From Fen-1247 sp041691775 (lineage in GTDB: Bacteria > Gemmatimonadota > Gemmatimonadetes > Gemmatimonadales > Gemmatimonadaceae), in NCBI GenBank assembly GCA_041691775.1, contig JBEPUB010000001.1:62001-126000 (forward strand): a stretch of 64,000 bases of DNA. Direction: 5' to 3'. The notes beneath the pieces were generated by a model. The model ran no database searches. It was not told the origin of the DNA and saw only the letters and a program-made list of their open reading frames with translations. Of the stretch, positions 43,086-51,077 are shown in pieces. The position numbers and the translations under genes were made by a program. Each line of letters starts with the position of its first letter. The stretch's first letter is position 1.

Positions 43086-43602
43086 TTGTCAGAATATAGA
43101 GATTCGCGAATCGCTGCCGGAGATGCTGTGCGGCGGGCTTTCGGAGATCGAGAGCGCACGCGTTCAGGAGCATCTGGACACGTGCGACGATTGCGCAGCG
43201 GAGCTGGGGATCATTCGCGCGGTTCGCGGGAGCGCGACTGCCCCCGCCGTGGACGTCGCGCGCATTGTCGCCGCAATTCCGTCATATCGTCGTCAGGGCT
43301 TCAGGGTCAAGCGGGCCTATCTGGAGCTTGCGGCTGCATGTCTCATTGGTGCAATCGGGATTTCTACTGTCGCAGTGCACAATCTCAATAACGGAGCGCA
43401 CGGCGCAGCAGTTGGCGGCGCCAGCATTGCGAGCTCGGGCCTTGCGCTCGTAAACACGAGTGATCTGAGCGATGCTGGCCTGGCACAACTCACCCAGGAT
43501 CTGGACAAGCTGCAGGCGATTCCGACGACCGATCCAGAGTCGGTAACGCCGGCCGCGCTCGAGAGTGCGGCAGAGCCCGGTACCGTGGGAGACTCCGCAT
43601 GA
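43075..43602 (+). CDS. anti-sigma factor with zinc-finger domain
   Basis: 175 residues. The N-terminal anti-sigma zinc motif HxxxCxxC is present (HLDTCDDC, around residue 34), with an upstream Cys/His partner region. One transmembrane helix near 85-105 (LELAAACLIGAIGISTVAV), then a periplasmic tail with VNTSDLSDAG and a short acidic end. It should hold the ECF factor at the membrane until a signal arrives. Start ATG at 43075; a second ATG follows at 43078. Confidence 0.9.
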   Translation: MMNDCQNIEIRESLPEMLCGGLSEIESARVQEHLDTCDDCAAELGIIRAVRGSATAPAVDVARIVAAIPSYRRQGFRVKRAYLELAAACLIGAIGISTVAVHNLNNGAHGAAVGGASIASSGLALVNTSDLSDAGLAQLTQDLDKLQAIPTTDPESVTPAALESAAEPGTVGDSA

Positions 43603-44126
43603 AAATCGTCACGTTGACTGCGGCGCTGCTGTTGTGCGCATCAAGTGCGAGCGCACAGAAAGGGGCGCGGGGACGGGCGCGGCCAATGCGCCCGCCGCCA
43701 CGGATTAACGTTCCGCCTCGTAGGCAGGCGCTCGAAAAGGAGTTTCGCCAGCGCAGCGAGCAGGTCGTGCGGGAGAAGCTCAATCTCAGCGACGATCAGG
43801 TCTCGCGACTTCGTTCGGTCAACGCCAACGTCGGAGCACAACGCAACGCGCTGTTCGCACAGGAACGTTTGGTTCGCCTGGACCTCCGGGACGAGATGGC
43901 CAAGGGAGCCGCTGCGGACCAGAGCAAGGTCTCACAGTTGATGACTCAGGCGCGCGATCTTCAGGGGCGGCGCTTCGCACTGCAGCAGGATGAGCAGCAA
44001 CAGCTCTCCGGCTTCATGACTCCCGTACAGGTTGCGCAGTACGTTGGGCTCCAAGCTCAGATCCGCCAGCGTATGCGTGAGATGCAGCAGGGCCAGAACG
44101 GCGAGCCGGTGGTGCCCAACCCGTAA
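43599..44126 (+). CDS. periplasmic Spy/CpxP-like protein
   Basis: 175 residues with a signal peptide (TLTAALLLCASSASAQ). The mature part is basic and Pro-rich at first (RGRARPMRPPPRINVPPRR), then long helices rich in Gln, Arg and Leu with an LNLSDDQVSRLR motif and a terminal FMTPVQVAQYVGLQAQIRQRMREM helix (parts MTPVQVAQY and QIRQRMREM). This is the layout of CpxP/Spy/ZraP periplasmic stress sensors. It overlaps the anti-sigma gene and is probably the sensor or a target of the ECF pathway. Confidence 0.82.
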   Translation: MKIVTLTAALLLCASSASAQKGARGRARPMRPPPRINVPPRRQALEKEFRQRSEQVVREKLNLSDDQVSRLRSVNANVGAQRNALFAQERLVRLDLRDEMAKGAAADQSKVSQLMTQARDLQGRRFALQQDEQQQLSGFMTPVQVAQYVGLQAQIRQRMREMQQGQNGEPVVPNP

Positions 44127-44147
44127 GGGGGGTGCCGAACCCGTAAG
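44111..44147. repeat. 17-base tandem duplication over the Spy/CpxP-like stop codon
   Basis: GGTGCCCAACCCGTAAG (44111-44127) is repeated as GGTGCCGAACCCGTAAG (44131-44147), period 20, one mismatch. The first copy contains the TAA stop of the periplasmic protein, so the second is untranslated. A recent slippage event is likely. Confidence 0.85.
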
Positions 44148-44159
44148 TAGGACGTACTT

Positions 44160-44181
44160 CGGCGGCGCCCTGCCGCCGCCG
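44160..44181 (+). other. GC-only hairpin downstream of the ECF operon
   Basis: CGGCGGCG (44160-44167) pairs with CGCCGCCG (44174-44181) over a 6-base loop, followed by more GC-rich inverted sequence up to about 44216. No T tract follows, so it is not a standard intrinsic terminator; it may stabilise the transcript end. The rest of the 205-base gap to the kinase start shows nothing else. Confidence 0.5.
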
Positions 44182-44331
44182 CGGGCGGCTGCTTGCTGCC
44201 GTGGGGGCGCGGCGGGTATGTTTGTGGACGAATTCTCCGGTATCAACCGGAAGAACATCCCAGACTGCAAAGCCGCATGCGATGACGTCGATTAACGAGT
44301 GGTATCAGTTCCTGCGTGTCTGGTATCGGAC

Positions 44332-45252
44332 GTGACATCTGACTTGCGCGAGTCACTACAGGGCGCGCTTGGTGTCGCGTACACACTTGGCGACGAGCTC
44401 GGTGGTGGCGGCATGTCGCGCGTGTTCATGGCGCAGGATACGGAACTGGAGCGGCCGGTAGTGGTGAAGGCGCTTTTGCCGGAGCTGGCATCTGGAGTGT
44501 CGGTGCAGCGCTTTGCGCGCGAAGTGCACGCCGCTGCTACCCTGCAGAGCCCCCACATCGTTCCGGTATTGCGCGCGGGCCACACGCACGATGAGATCCC
44601 GTACTACATAATGCCGTTCGTGAGGGGAGAGACTCTCCGCGCCAGACTTGCACGAGGGCGCATTCCGTATGCCGAGGCAGTCCAACTACTCGGCGACGTC
44701 GCCAAGGCTCTCGCTGCGGCGCACGAGGCGGACATGGTCCATCGCGACATCAAGCCGGACAACATACTCTTGAGCGGAGACTCTGCGTCCGTCATGGATT
44801 TCGGCATCGCTCACGCCATTCATGCCGCACGCGTTGAAAGCGGAGATCCGATGCTCACGCGCCTGGGCACATCACTCGGCACGCCCGGTTACATGGCGCC
44901 AGAGCAGGCGTGCGGCGACGCGATCGATGCACGCACCGATGTGTACTCGTGGGGCATCGTCGCATATGAGACGATCGCAGGTCATCATCCATTTCCGACA
45001 GCGCACACCGCGCAGCGATTGATCGCCGCGCAGATATCGGAGCGGCCGGTTTCGCTCTCGACGCATGAGACCAGCACACCCGGGTGGTTCTGCACGCTGG
45101 TGATGAGCTGTCTGGCAAAGGAGCCCGGGCTCCGGCCCGCAGATGGCGGAGTCCTCGTGCATGCCGTCGAGTATGGCGAGGCTGGGCAGTCACAGGGCAT
45201 TGGCTGGGCGACGACTGTGCGAAAGATGTTCGGGCTGACCGAGACGCATTAG
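44332..45252 (+). CDS. serine/threonine protein kinase, kinase domain only
   Basis: 306 residues from the GTG at 44332, which gives the usual N-terminus of this group (TSDLRESLQGALG then YTLGDELGGGGMSRVF). Kinase motifs: glycine loop GGGGMSRVF, Lys in VVVKALLP, Glu in FAREVHAA, catalytic HRDIKPDN, DFG in VMDFGIA, GTPGYMAPEQ and DVYSWGI. It ends about 50 residues after the kinase core with no transmembrane or sensor domain, unlike most long relatives, so it is soluble. A GTG at 44299 would add 11 residues. Target unknown. Confidence 0.92.
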   Translation: MTSDLRESLQGALGVAYTLGDELGGGGMSRVFMAQDTELERPVVVKALLPELASGVSVQRFAREVHAAATLQSPHIVPVLRAGHTHDEIPYYIMPFVRGETLRARLARGRIPYAEAVQLLGDVAKALAAAHEADMVHRDIKPDNILLSGDSASVMDFGIAHAIHAARVESGDPMLTRLGTSLGTPGYMAPEQACGDAIDARTDVYSWGIVAYETIAGHHPFPTAHTAQRLIAAQISERPVSLSTHETSTPGWFCTLVMSCLAKEPGLRPADGGVLVHAVEYGEAGQSQGIGWATTVRKMFGLTETH

Positions 45253-45346
45253 TCGGGCGCGCAGGTTGCGCCGTTCATCCCGAGAACGACCGAGATATCG
45301 TCGCGTTCGTTCCCAATCATCCAAATACAGTGCTACCGAAGGCCTC

Positions 45347-46678
45347 TCACTGGTCGAAACGGTCTGCGTAGTGGCTCTGTTTCAGTAAGTCCTCCGTATT
45401 ACCGAGCGCGATCAAGTCGCGAATCGCGTCCTGCTTGTTCGACGCACGCTCATAGTACGCCTTACTGATCTGGTATCCCACGAAGTAGCCCAGGTCCGCG
45501 GGCCAATTCGCGCGTGCGGTCGTGCCGTTGTTTCCGATCCAGCTACCTACATCGTCATGCCCCATTTCGCGAGAGAAGCGCGCCCAGATCTCGCGCTCAT
45601 GCGCGGCCCCCCAGGTGAGGAAGTACGGTGCGGGCCGTCCCGGCACTGTAAGATCGGCGATGAAGGTCGCGCCGCCTTCGATCATTGCTACATCCAGCAG
45701 GGTATGCTTGCCCGCCAGGTGCTGCTGAAAATGCACCAGCTCGTGAGCGATGGTGTGCGGCAGGTCGGCACGACGAAAGACGATGCGCTGGAGCGGCTCC
45801 GAGAGCTCGCTCAGGGGAGTGCAGGGAGTGCCCACATTCTGCTCGGCGCCGAACAGCAGTCCATAATCAGTCGCTGTTCCGGCAGACGTCACGCGACCAA
45901 CCACGAAGTATATGTCGGGATAGATCGTCGCCGGATATAGCTCTTTCATTCGACGAAATACCGCACGCACGGTTGGTTCAAGGCCTGACAGATCAAGAGT
46001 CGGCGTGCGCACTGCGGCGTAGAAGCGCGGATACTGCTGGACGGTCTCAGCAAGACGCCGAGTGCTGCGAATCTTCAGTACGTAAAAGTCGTAGAGCCCG
46101 GGCGAACCCGGCTCGATGTATTCACGCAGATAAATATTTGCCTTCGCGTCGATTGATGACTCGCGAGCGGCAAGATCGACGGCCTTCCAGAATCGCGGAA
46201 TGTCGGACGTAGTGACTCGCGCGCGATCAGGATCTGAATGTTCTTTTCGATACCGGTGCTCGTTAGCGGTCACGCGGGCGCTGACAGCCCGGCCACGGAC
46301 TGTTGCAAGAATTCTCGCAAGAGCGGTGTCGCTGACGATGCCGGAGCTGTCGTGATATCCATGCGTCGCTGCGGAATCGAGGGCCGCTGTTGCTGCATCG
46401 AACTTGGTCGCCCCGGCGTACGCGTCAGCGGCGTCGTAGAACGATTGACCAGGCCCTCGAGAATCCGGATCTACTGCCGCTGCTCGCAGGTACACTGCTG
46501 CCGCTTCGGCCGGCAGCGGGGTTTTGAGCAGCTTGTCAGCAGAGTCGCGCAATGAGTCCGCCCTGACGAACATCGCGAACGATTCAGGACGAGGAGCCGT
46601 GTTCCCAACTCGGGCGGAGGTGCACGAGACAGCAGAGGCGGATACCAGAACCAAAACCGTCAGGCAGATGCTATTCAC
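45347..46678 (-). CDS. lipoprotein metallopeptidase, HExxH (DUF2268-like), copy 1
   Basis: 443 residues. Signal with lipobox (VSASAVSC), so an exported lipoprotein. A helical, repeat-like N-terminal third (LPAEAAAVYLRAAAVDP, YDAADAYAGATKFDAA) may be TPR-like. The C-terminal half is a putative gluzincin: IAHELVHFQQHL (HExxH) and a downstream Glu in IEGGATFIADL, then the AAHEREIWARF and GYFVGYQISKAYYERAS segments. The last two recur in the paralogue at 51078-52070. Catalysis is inferred from ligands. Convergent with the kinase gene. Confidence 0.85.
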   Translation of the reverse strand: MNSICLTVLVLVSASAVSCTSARVGNTAPRPESFAMFVRADSLRDSADKLLKTPLPAEAAAVYLRAAAVDPDSRGPGQSFYDAADAYAGATKFDAATAALDSAATHGYHDSSGIVSDTALARILATVRGRAVSARVTANEHRYRKEHSDPDRARVTTSDIPRFWKAVDLAARESSIDAKANIYLREYIEPGSPGLYDFYVLKIRSTRRLAETVQQYPRFYAAVRTPTLDLSGLEPTVRAVFRRMKELYPATIYPDIYFVVGRVTSAGTATDYGLLFGAEQNVGTPCTPLSELSEPLQRIVFRRADLPHTIAHELVHFQQHLAGKHTLLDVAMIEGGATFIADLTVPGRPAPYFLTWGAAHEREIWARFSREMGHDDVGSWIGNNGTTARANWPADLGYFVGYQISKAYYERASNKQDAIRDLIALGNTEDLLKQSHYADRFDQ

Positions 46679-46746
46679 TCAGGAAGTACCGGGGAATTAG
46701 TCGTTGAAGCGTATGGTCGTCGCCTAATAGACCCGCGTCGCCCGCT

Positions 46747-47580
46747 TTAAGTTGCCGGATTGATGCTGGGCCGCGATTTCCGTTGCAGCGGTAGCAGATC
46801 ACAGTACCAGAACGCAGCGTCAGTGGGACTCGCCTGCGTCTTGGGACGTAAGCGGGCCCCGCAGAACCCAGATACGGAATCCCCGGCATCGCTGTCCGCC
46901 GCGGCATCTTGTGACGCCTGGTAGCGTCGGTGGATCACCTCGCCCAGTACCACGGGCACCGGCTGGCGAAAGATCGGGCCGTCGTATGTGAATGTGTGAA
47001 ATTCACCGTTCTCGCCACACGGATCCACGGCAGCCGGGAGGTCTCGCAGAAAGGCGGAATCAAACTCGCGTCCAACGAAGCTGCGGTCCAGATGTCGGTC
47101 GTTCACGCACGTCGTAATAGCGCGAAATCCGAGATCTATGACGTCCTGAGCGAGTTCGCCGGTGGGAGTACCCCAGAGTGGGAAGGCGGCCTGCAGGTCC
47201 AGCTCTGCCAGCCGCTGCTCTCTGTACGCGCGCAGGTCTTCGAGAAAGATGTCTCCGAAGATGCTCACAGTTGCGCCATCCGAGCGAAGCGCATCGAGCG
47301 CATCGTGCATCGCTCGCTCATACGCATCCATCGTCGGCGCGTCCGGCAGGATAACTTGCACGAGCGGAATGCCGATCGCCTCGGCCTGAGCCTTGAGCAA
47401 CTCGGTACGTACTCCGTGCATTGACACGCGGTCGTGTCGGGCGTTGACGGTGGTGAGCAACCATCGGACATCATGCTCACCAGCCCGTAGCACCTTGTGT
47501 AACGCGAGTGCGGAGTCCTTGCCCGTGCTCCAGTTAAAAATCGCTTTGCCGTGCATGTTGGTTGTTGAGGTTGCGATCAT
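46747..47580 (-). CDS. ATP-pyrophosphatase, diphthine-ammonia-ligase-like (DUF71)
   Basis: 277 residues. The PP-loop motif is NWSTGKDSALAL near the N-terminus. The rest follows the bacterial DUF71 family: VSMHGVRTELLKAQAEAIGIPL (parts MHGVRTELLKAQA and IGIPL), FGDIFLEDLRAYRE, PLWGTPTGELAQD and DPCGENGEFHTFTYDGP. Archaeal/eukaryotic relatives amidate diphthine; bacteria lack diphthamide, so the bacterial substrate is unknown (a B12-related role has been suggested for some). Start at 47580 or 47556; RBS evidence is weak. The C-terminal 60 residues are extra. Confidence 0.85.
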   Translation of the reverse strand: MIATSTTNMHGKAIFNWSTGKDSALALHKVLRAGEHDVRWLLTTVNARHDRVSMHGVRTELLKAQAEAIGIPLVQVILPDAPTMDAYERAMHDALDALRSDGATVSIFGDIFLEDLRAYREQRLAELDLQAAFPLWGTPTGELAQDVIDLGFRAITTCVNDRHLDRSFVGREFDSAFLRDLPAAVDPCGENGEFHTFTYDGPIFRQPVPVVLGEVIHRRYQASQDAAADSDAGDSVSGFCGARLRPKTQASPTDAAFWYCDLLPLQRKSRPSINPAT

Positions 47581-47857
47581 CCCTAGATATGTAGCCGTGT
47601 TTCGTCCGCGCGCAAACCGCGCTACCACGGCGGCTGGGCCCCGTACTCTTGGACGATTGGGCTATTGGAGCAACAAAACGGGCGTGCTGGCGGTTACGGG
47701 CTGATTGCGGGCTTCGGCGTAGCAAGCCTTGATCTGCGCTGGCTTCAGTTTGCTTCAATGATCCCGTCTCGATTACTCTACGTGTCGCAGTTGGTGCCGG
47801 CGCGTGCCATAGCGGCAGCCGTGGGGGCGGGGCGCAATTCACATCCGGTAGCGCATC

Positions 47858-49189
47858 ATGACACGCATCAACTTGATCTTCTGGGCACTCTGCGTCGGAC
47901 TCACCGTGCTATGGCTCGAGGCGGATCCAATCCGTTTGGGCCTCGGCCCGTTCTCGCAGACTCGCCTGTCGCTCATCTTCTACACCGGCATCATCGCCAT
48001 GGGGGTGATGAGCGTGTCGATGATGCTTGCCGTGCGATCCGGGACATTGGAGTCCTATGTTGGTGGCCTCGACAAGAGTTACCGGCTCCACAAGTGGCTC
48101 GGCGTCGCTGCACTGGTGATGGCCGTCGGCCACTGGGGTTGGATCACAGGTCAGGGATGGTTCATTGCGCTACGCTGGATGACCCAACCCGGCGCGCGGC
48201 CGGCGGCCGGCGCGGCACCGCGCGGCCTCGTCGCGCAACTGAGCAGCCTGCAGAATCCCGCGCGGTCCGTTGGCCAATGGTGTTTCTACGCGACCGTCGT
48301 GCTGGTCGTGCTCGCACTGCTCAGATGGTTCCCGTATCGCTGGTTTCTCAGAACGCACCGGCTACTTGCGGTTGTCTATCTGCTTCTTGTGTTCCATTCC
48401 GTGGTCCTAATGAAGACCGCGTACTGGACGCACTCCATCTCGTATGCGATGGTCCTACTCATGGCCGGCGGTACAGCAGCCGCGCTCATCACGCTATTCA
48501 GAAGAGTGGGGCGCACGCACAAGGCAGTCGGCGAGGTCGATGCGGTGACGACCCACGCGGGTGTCGGGATTCTCGGCGTGACTGTATCCCTCAAGGACCG
48601 GTGGAGCGGGCACGAGCCAGGCCAGTTCGCGTTCGTGAACTTCGATGACGCTGAGGAACCACACCCATTCACGATCTCATCGCCGTGGAAGGACGACGGC
48701 CACCTACAGTTTCTCATTAAGGGCCTTGGCGACTACACGAGAGCGCTTCCGACGAAATTGAAGAAAGGTGCGCTGGTCACGGTCGAAGGCCCGTACGGAC
48801 GCTTCACCTTCGGCGGTTCTCATCAGCGACAGATTTGGGTGAGCGCCGGCATCGGCATCACACCGTTCGTATCCCGGATGCAGGAGCTGGCCAAGCAGCC
48901 GGATGGGAAGACCATCGATCTGTTCCACGCCACCGCATCGCGCGACACGGAGCCCGTGGAACAGCTGCGCAAGCTGGCCGAGTCCGCGCACGTTCTGTTG
49001 CGCGTCTGGGTCGCCGCCGAGGACGGGAGAATGACTGGGAATGACATTCGCCAAGTAGTCCCGCAATGGAAGGACGCGGACATCTGGTTCTGCGGTCCGG
49101 CGGAATTCGGGAAGGATCTACGCAAGGACTTCCTCGCTGAAGGACTTCCAGCTAAAGCGTTCCATCAGGAGCTCTTTAACCTGCGATAA
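47858..49189 (+). CDS. ferric-reductase-like flavocytochrome
   Basis: 443 residues. Residues 1-215 hold about six membrane helices of the ferric-reductase/NADPH-oxidase type, with paired haem-ligand histidines RLHKWLG.. VGHWGW and RTHRLL.. FHSVV. Residues 220-330 are the FAD domain (PGQFAFVNF, EPHPFTISSP, GPYGRF) and 330-443 the NAD(P)H domain (VSAGIGITPFVSRM, FCGPAEF). It would move electrons from cytosolic NAD(P)H across the membrane to iron or another acceptor. 277 bases of non-coding sequence lie upstream, in which nothing clear is seen. Confidence 0.88.
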   Translation: MTRINLIFWALCVGLTVLWLEADPIRLGLGPFSQTRLSLIFYTGIIAMGVMSVSMMLAVRSGTLESYVGGLDKSYRLHKWLGVAALVMAVGHWGWITGQGWFIALRWMTQPGARPAAGAAPRGLVAQLSSLQNPARSVGQWCFYATVVLVVLALLRWFPYRWFLRTHRLLAVVYLLLVFHSVVLMKTAYWTHSISYAMVLLMAGGTAAALITLFRRVGRTHKAVGEVDAVTTHAGVGILGVTVSLKDRWSGHEPGQFAFVNFDDAEEPHPFTISSPWKDDGHLQFLIKGLGDYTRALPTKLKKGALVTVEGPYGRFTFGGSHQRQIWVSAGIGITPFVSRMQELAKQPDGKTIDLFHATASRDTEPVEQLRKLAESAHVLLRVWVAAEDGRMTGNDIRQVVPQWKDADIWFCGPAEFGKDLRKDFLAEGLPAKAFHQELFNLR

Positions 49190-49190
49190 G

Positions 49191-49330
49191 GGCCGGCGCG
49201 GTATCTCGGCGTTTGCGATTCCTAATTCGCGCGGCGCAGCGCCGGCGATAGCTCCAGCTGGGACTAGCGGGGCATGCGTGGCGATTGTTAACACCAGCGA
49301 TCTTTCCGACGCGGGGCCCGCCGTGACAGT
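49191..49330 (+). pseudogene. possible relic of an anti-sigma-factor C-terminus
   Basis: In the frame through 49278 the translation reads VAIVNTSDLSDAGPAV. VNTSDLSDAG is identical to ten residues of the periplasmic tail of the anti-sigma factor at 43075 (LALVNTSDLSDAGLAQ), though the codons differ. No start, zinc motif or membrane helix is intact here. A decayed duplicate is the simplest reading; chance is not excluded. Confidence 0.3.
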
Positions 49331-49336
49331 TCGAAG

Positions 49337-50551
49337 CTATTCACGCATCCAAAGGGGAGGCCAGCCAAACTCACGGCTCAGCGCGCGACCCAGCTCGTGT
49401 ATGACCGTGAGGCCGTTGTCGGAATTGCTCATGATGACAACGCCGCGCCCCGCGCCCGCAAAGGCAACCGCGTAGCATGTGAACCCGGCGTTGCCGCCAT
49501 TGTGCCGGTAACGAAACGCGTCCCCCGCTCCGGAGAGGCCAAACCCCAGCCCGCTGCCGCGCGGAATAGGTGTCAGCATCTCGCGCGCGGAGGCTTGTTT
49601 GAGGATGCCATCCTTCTCGCCACGATACGAACGACCGATCGCAAGCATGAAACGCGCAAGATCGGAGGGGGTGGTCCACAGTCCTGCCGCTGACTGTTCG
49701 GGATAGACATGATACTTCCCGGGGATGGCGGTTCGTGCGGCGTCGTACCCAGTAGCCGCACGCGACGCAAGCCGAGCAGGCAACGGTTGCACGAACGTGC
49801 TCTGTCGCATGCCGACCGGCGCCAGCACCAGTTCGTTCGCGAGGACATCAAACGGCTTGCCCGTAATGTCCTGCATCAAGAGCTGGAGAATCGTCACTCC
49901 ACCACCGGAGTAGCGCTCGTGCGCCCCGGGAATGTCGGTGACACGTACCGGCGCCGAGTTCGCGGGTGGCGAGCCGTCGAGAATTTGCGGGAGCGTTGGC
50001 AGGGGGTCTCCCGCGGAATATCCATCAAACCCCGCCACTGTCGTGCCGGCCATGTGGCTCACCAACCGACGCGGCGTCACCTTCTCTACGGTGGTGAACT
50101 GGTTGGCCGGCACCTTCCACGACGTGAGTTGGTCGTTCACGTCTTCGTCGAGCGAGAGGCGCCCTTGCTCAATGAGACGAAACATCACCGTTGCCGACAC
50201 CGGCTTCGAGATGGACGCGGCCTGAAAGAGCGTCCCCGTATCAACGGGCGATCCGTCGGCGACGTCGCGCATGCCGTACCCTTGAGCCCAGACGATGCGC
50301 CCACCTTCAACGACGGCGATGCTCAGGCCTGGCACCTTCATCGCGGCCATTCGTTGCTTCAGCGTTCGTGGCGCCCCACTGTCCGCGCCCGATGCAGCAA
50401 TGGCAATGATGTTCCGTTCCACGCGCGCCATACGCGCGGCGATGCTCGTGTCGCGCGCCTGCGCGGATGCGGGGCGCGGAGCGACGACGATGCACAGCGC
50501 GAGCGCGCTGGCCAGGACGACTCGGAGCATCAGCGAGCGCGTTTGTTTCAT
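49337..50551 (-). CDS. serine hydrolase of the beta-lactamase/DD-peptidase fold
   Basis: 404 residues from the ATG at 50551 with a signal peptide (LRVVLASALALCIVVAPRPASA), so periplasmic or secreted. Class C beta-lactamase/esterase-type fold: SxxK in AASISKPVSA, the YxN position read as RYSGGG, and HNGGNAGF in place of KTG. The Tyr is present but the Asn is Gly, which is more usual in esterases and peptidases of the family than in true AmpC. Resistance cannot be inferred. Stand-alone gene, divergent from the tRNA-fragment region. Confidence 0.9.
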   Translation of the reverse strand: MKQTRSLMLRVVLASALALCIVVAPRPASAQARDTSIAARMARVERNIIAIAASGADSGAPRTLKQRMAAMKVPGLSIAVVEGGRIVWAQGYGMRDVADGSPVDTGTLFQAASISKPVSATVMFRLIEQGRLSLDEDVNDQLTSWKVPANQFTTVEKVTPRRLVSHMAGTTVAGFDGYSAGDPLPTLPQILDGSPPANSAPVRVTDIPGAHERYSGGGVTILQLLMQDITGKPFDVLANELVLAPVGMRQSTFVQPLPARLASRAATGYDAARTAIPGKYHVYPEQSAAGLWTTPSDLARFMLAIGRSYRGEKDGILKQASAREMLTPIPRGSGLGFGLSGAGDAFRYRHNGGNAGFTCYAVAFAGAGRGVVIMSNSDNGLTVIHELGRALSREFGWPPLWMRE

Positions 50552-50680
50552 ATGCTGAAAATACAGCACATAGCGGCTCAACTCAAGTCATGGCTCCGAC
50601 GCCGCGTTTCTATATCCTTTGATGCCAACCGCTCAAACGGGCGTCGGTATTCGACGTGGACGCGTCGAACTGCGTAAAGC

Positions 50681-50846
50681 GTCGGGTGGGATAGGGGTGG
50701 GTTCCCGTACCCGGCCTGGTCCAATCATCACCGATCATGACGTTTTACCAATGTGTGCTGTTTGGTTGTACGTACAGAGGGGAAAAGTTAAATTTGGTCC
50801 GTTGGCCCGGATGGCGGAATCGGTAGACGCAGGGGACTCAAAATCC
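50681..50846 (+). repeat. left direct repeat, tRNA-Leu upstream region plus 5' half (copy A)
   Basis: Aligns without gaps to 56059-56224. The first 100 bases are similar with scattered changes; 50783-50846 (64 bases) is identical and runs through the tRNA 5' half to the anticodon stem, where identity stops. The two copies are 5378 bases apart in the same orientation. Confidence 0.88.
50805..50846 (+). pseudogene. truncated tRNA-Leu(CAA) fragment
   Basis: Begins GCCCGGATGGCGGAATCGG, exactly like the intact tRNA-Leu at 56183, and continues through the D arm and anticodon CTCAAAA to the first bases of the 3' anticodon stem. After 50846 there is no variable arm, T arm or acceptor strand. Its upstream -10 position reads TGTGCT where the intact copy has TATACT, so it is also likely silent. 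Confidence 0.85.
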
Positions 50847-51077
50847 TCTGCTGGTTCTGTCGAAAGTGTATTTTCCCCTGGAGAAACGACCTTACCCATT
50901 TTACTAAACCCATTCAGGTCGGTTAAGGGTTGGTTCCCGGACACAATTACGCCTGACCATGACGGATCATCGGTCTATCGAGCCGGGCAAGCTTGTCTGT
51001 CTAAGCGCCTTCCGAAAGGCTGCCTTCCGCCCTTTCTACCCCGCCTTCAATCTCCGAGCCCGTGCGAAGGTTGCGAT

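Larger units (their letters stand above)
50552..51077. other. 526-base intergenic stretch holding the left tRNA-region copy
   Basis: Between the serine hydrolase and the second HExxH lipoprotein. It holds the left direct repeat (50681-50846) including a truncated tRNA-Leu, then about 230 bases without a gene. Around 50935-50972 a short TTCCCGG...TGACC..ACGGATCAT pattern weakly echoes the repeat's upstream half. The frame through 50619-51077 is open but translates the tRNA fragment and is not taken as coding. Confidence 0.7.

Noticed and set aside
44160..44216. Intrinsic terminator after the ECF operon
   Set aside because: Strong GC hairpin but no T tract on the plus strand.
47665..48648. 327-codon plus-strand frame overlapping the flavocytochrome
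   Set aside because: It is Arg/Ala-rich with no motif, while the other frame encodes a clear haem/FAD/NAD protein.
49337..50551. Antibiotic-resistance beta-lactamase
   Set aside because: The fold is right but the YxN and KTG positions read YSG and HNG, which fits peptidase or esterase members at least as well.
50805..50890. Second functional tRNA-Leu
   Set aside because: The variable arm, T arm and acceptor 3' strand are missing and the -10 is degraded.
50619..51077. Upstream extension of the second HExxH lipoprotein, or a separate gene
   Set aside because: The open frame reads through the tRNA-Leu fragment; a lipoprotein signal starts properly at 51078.
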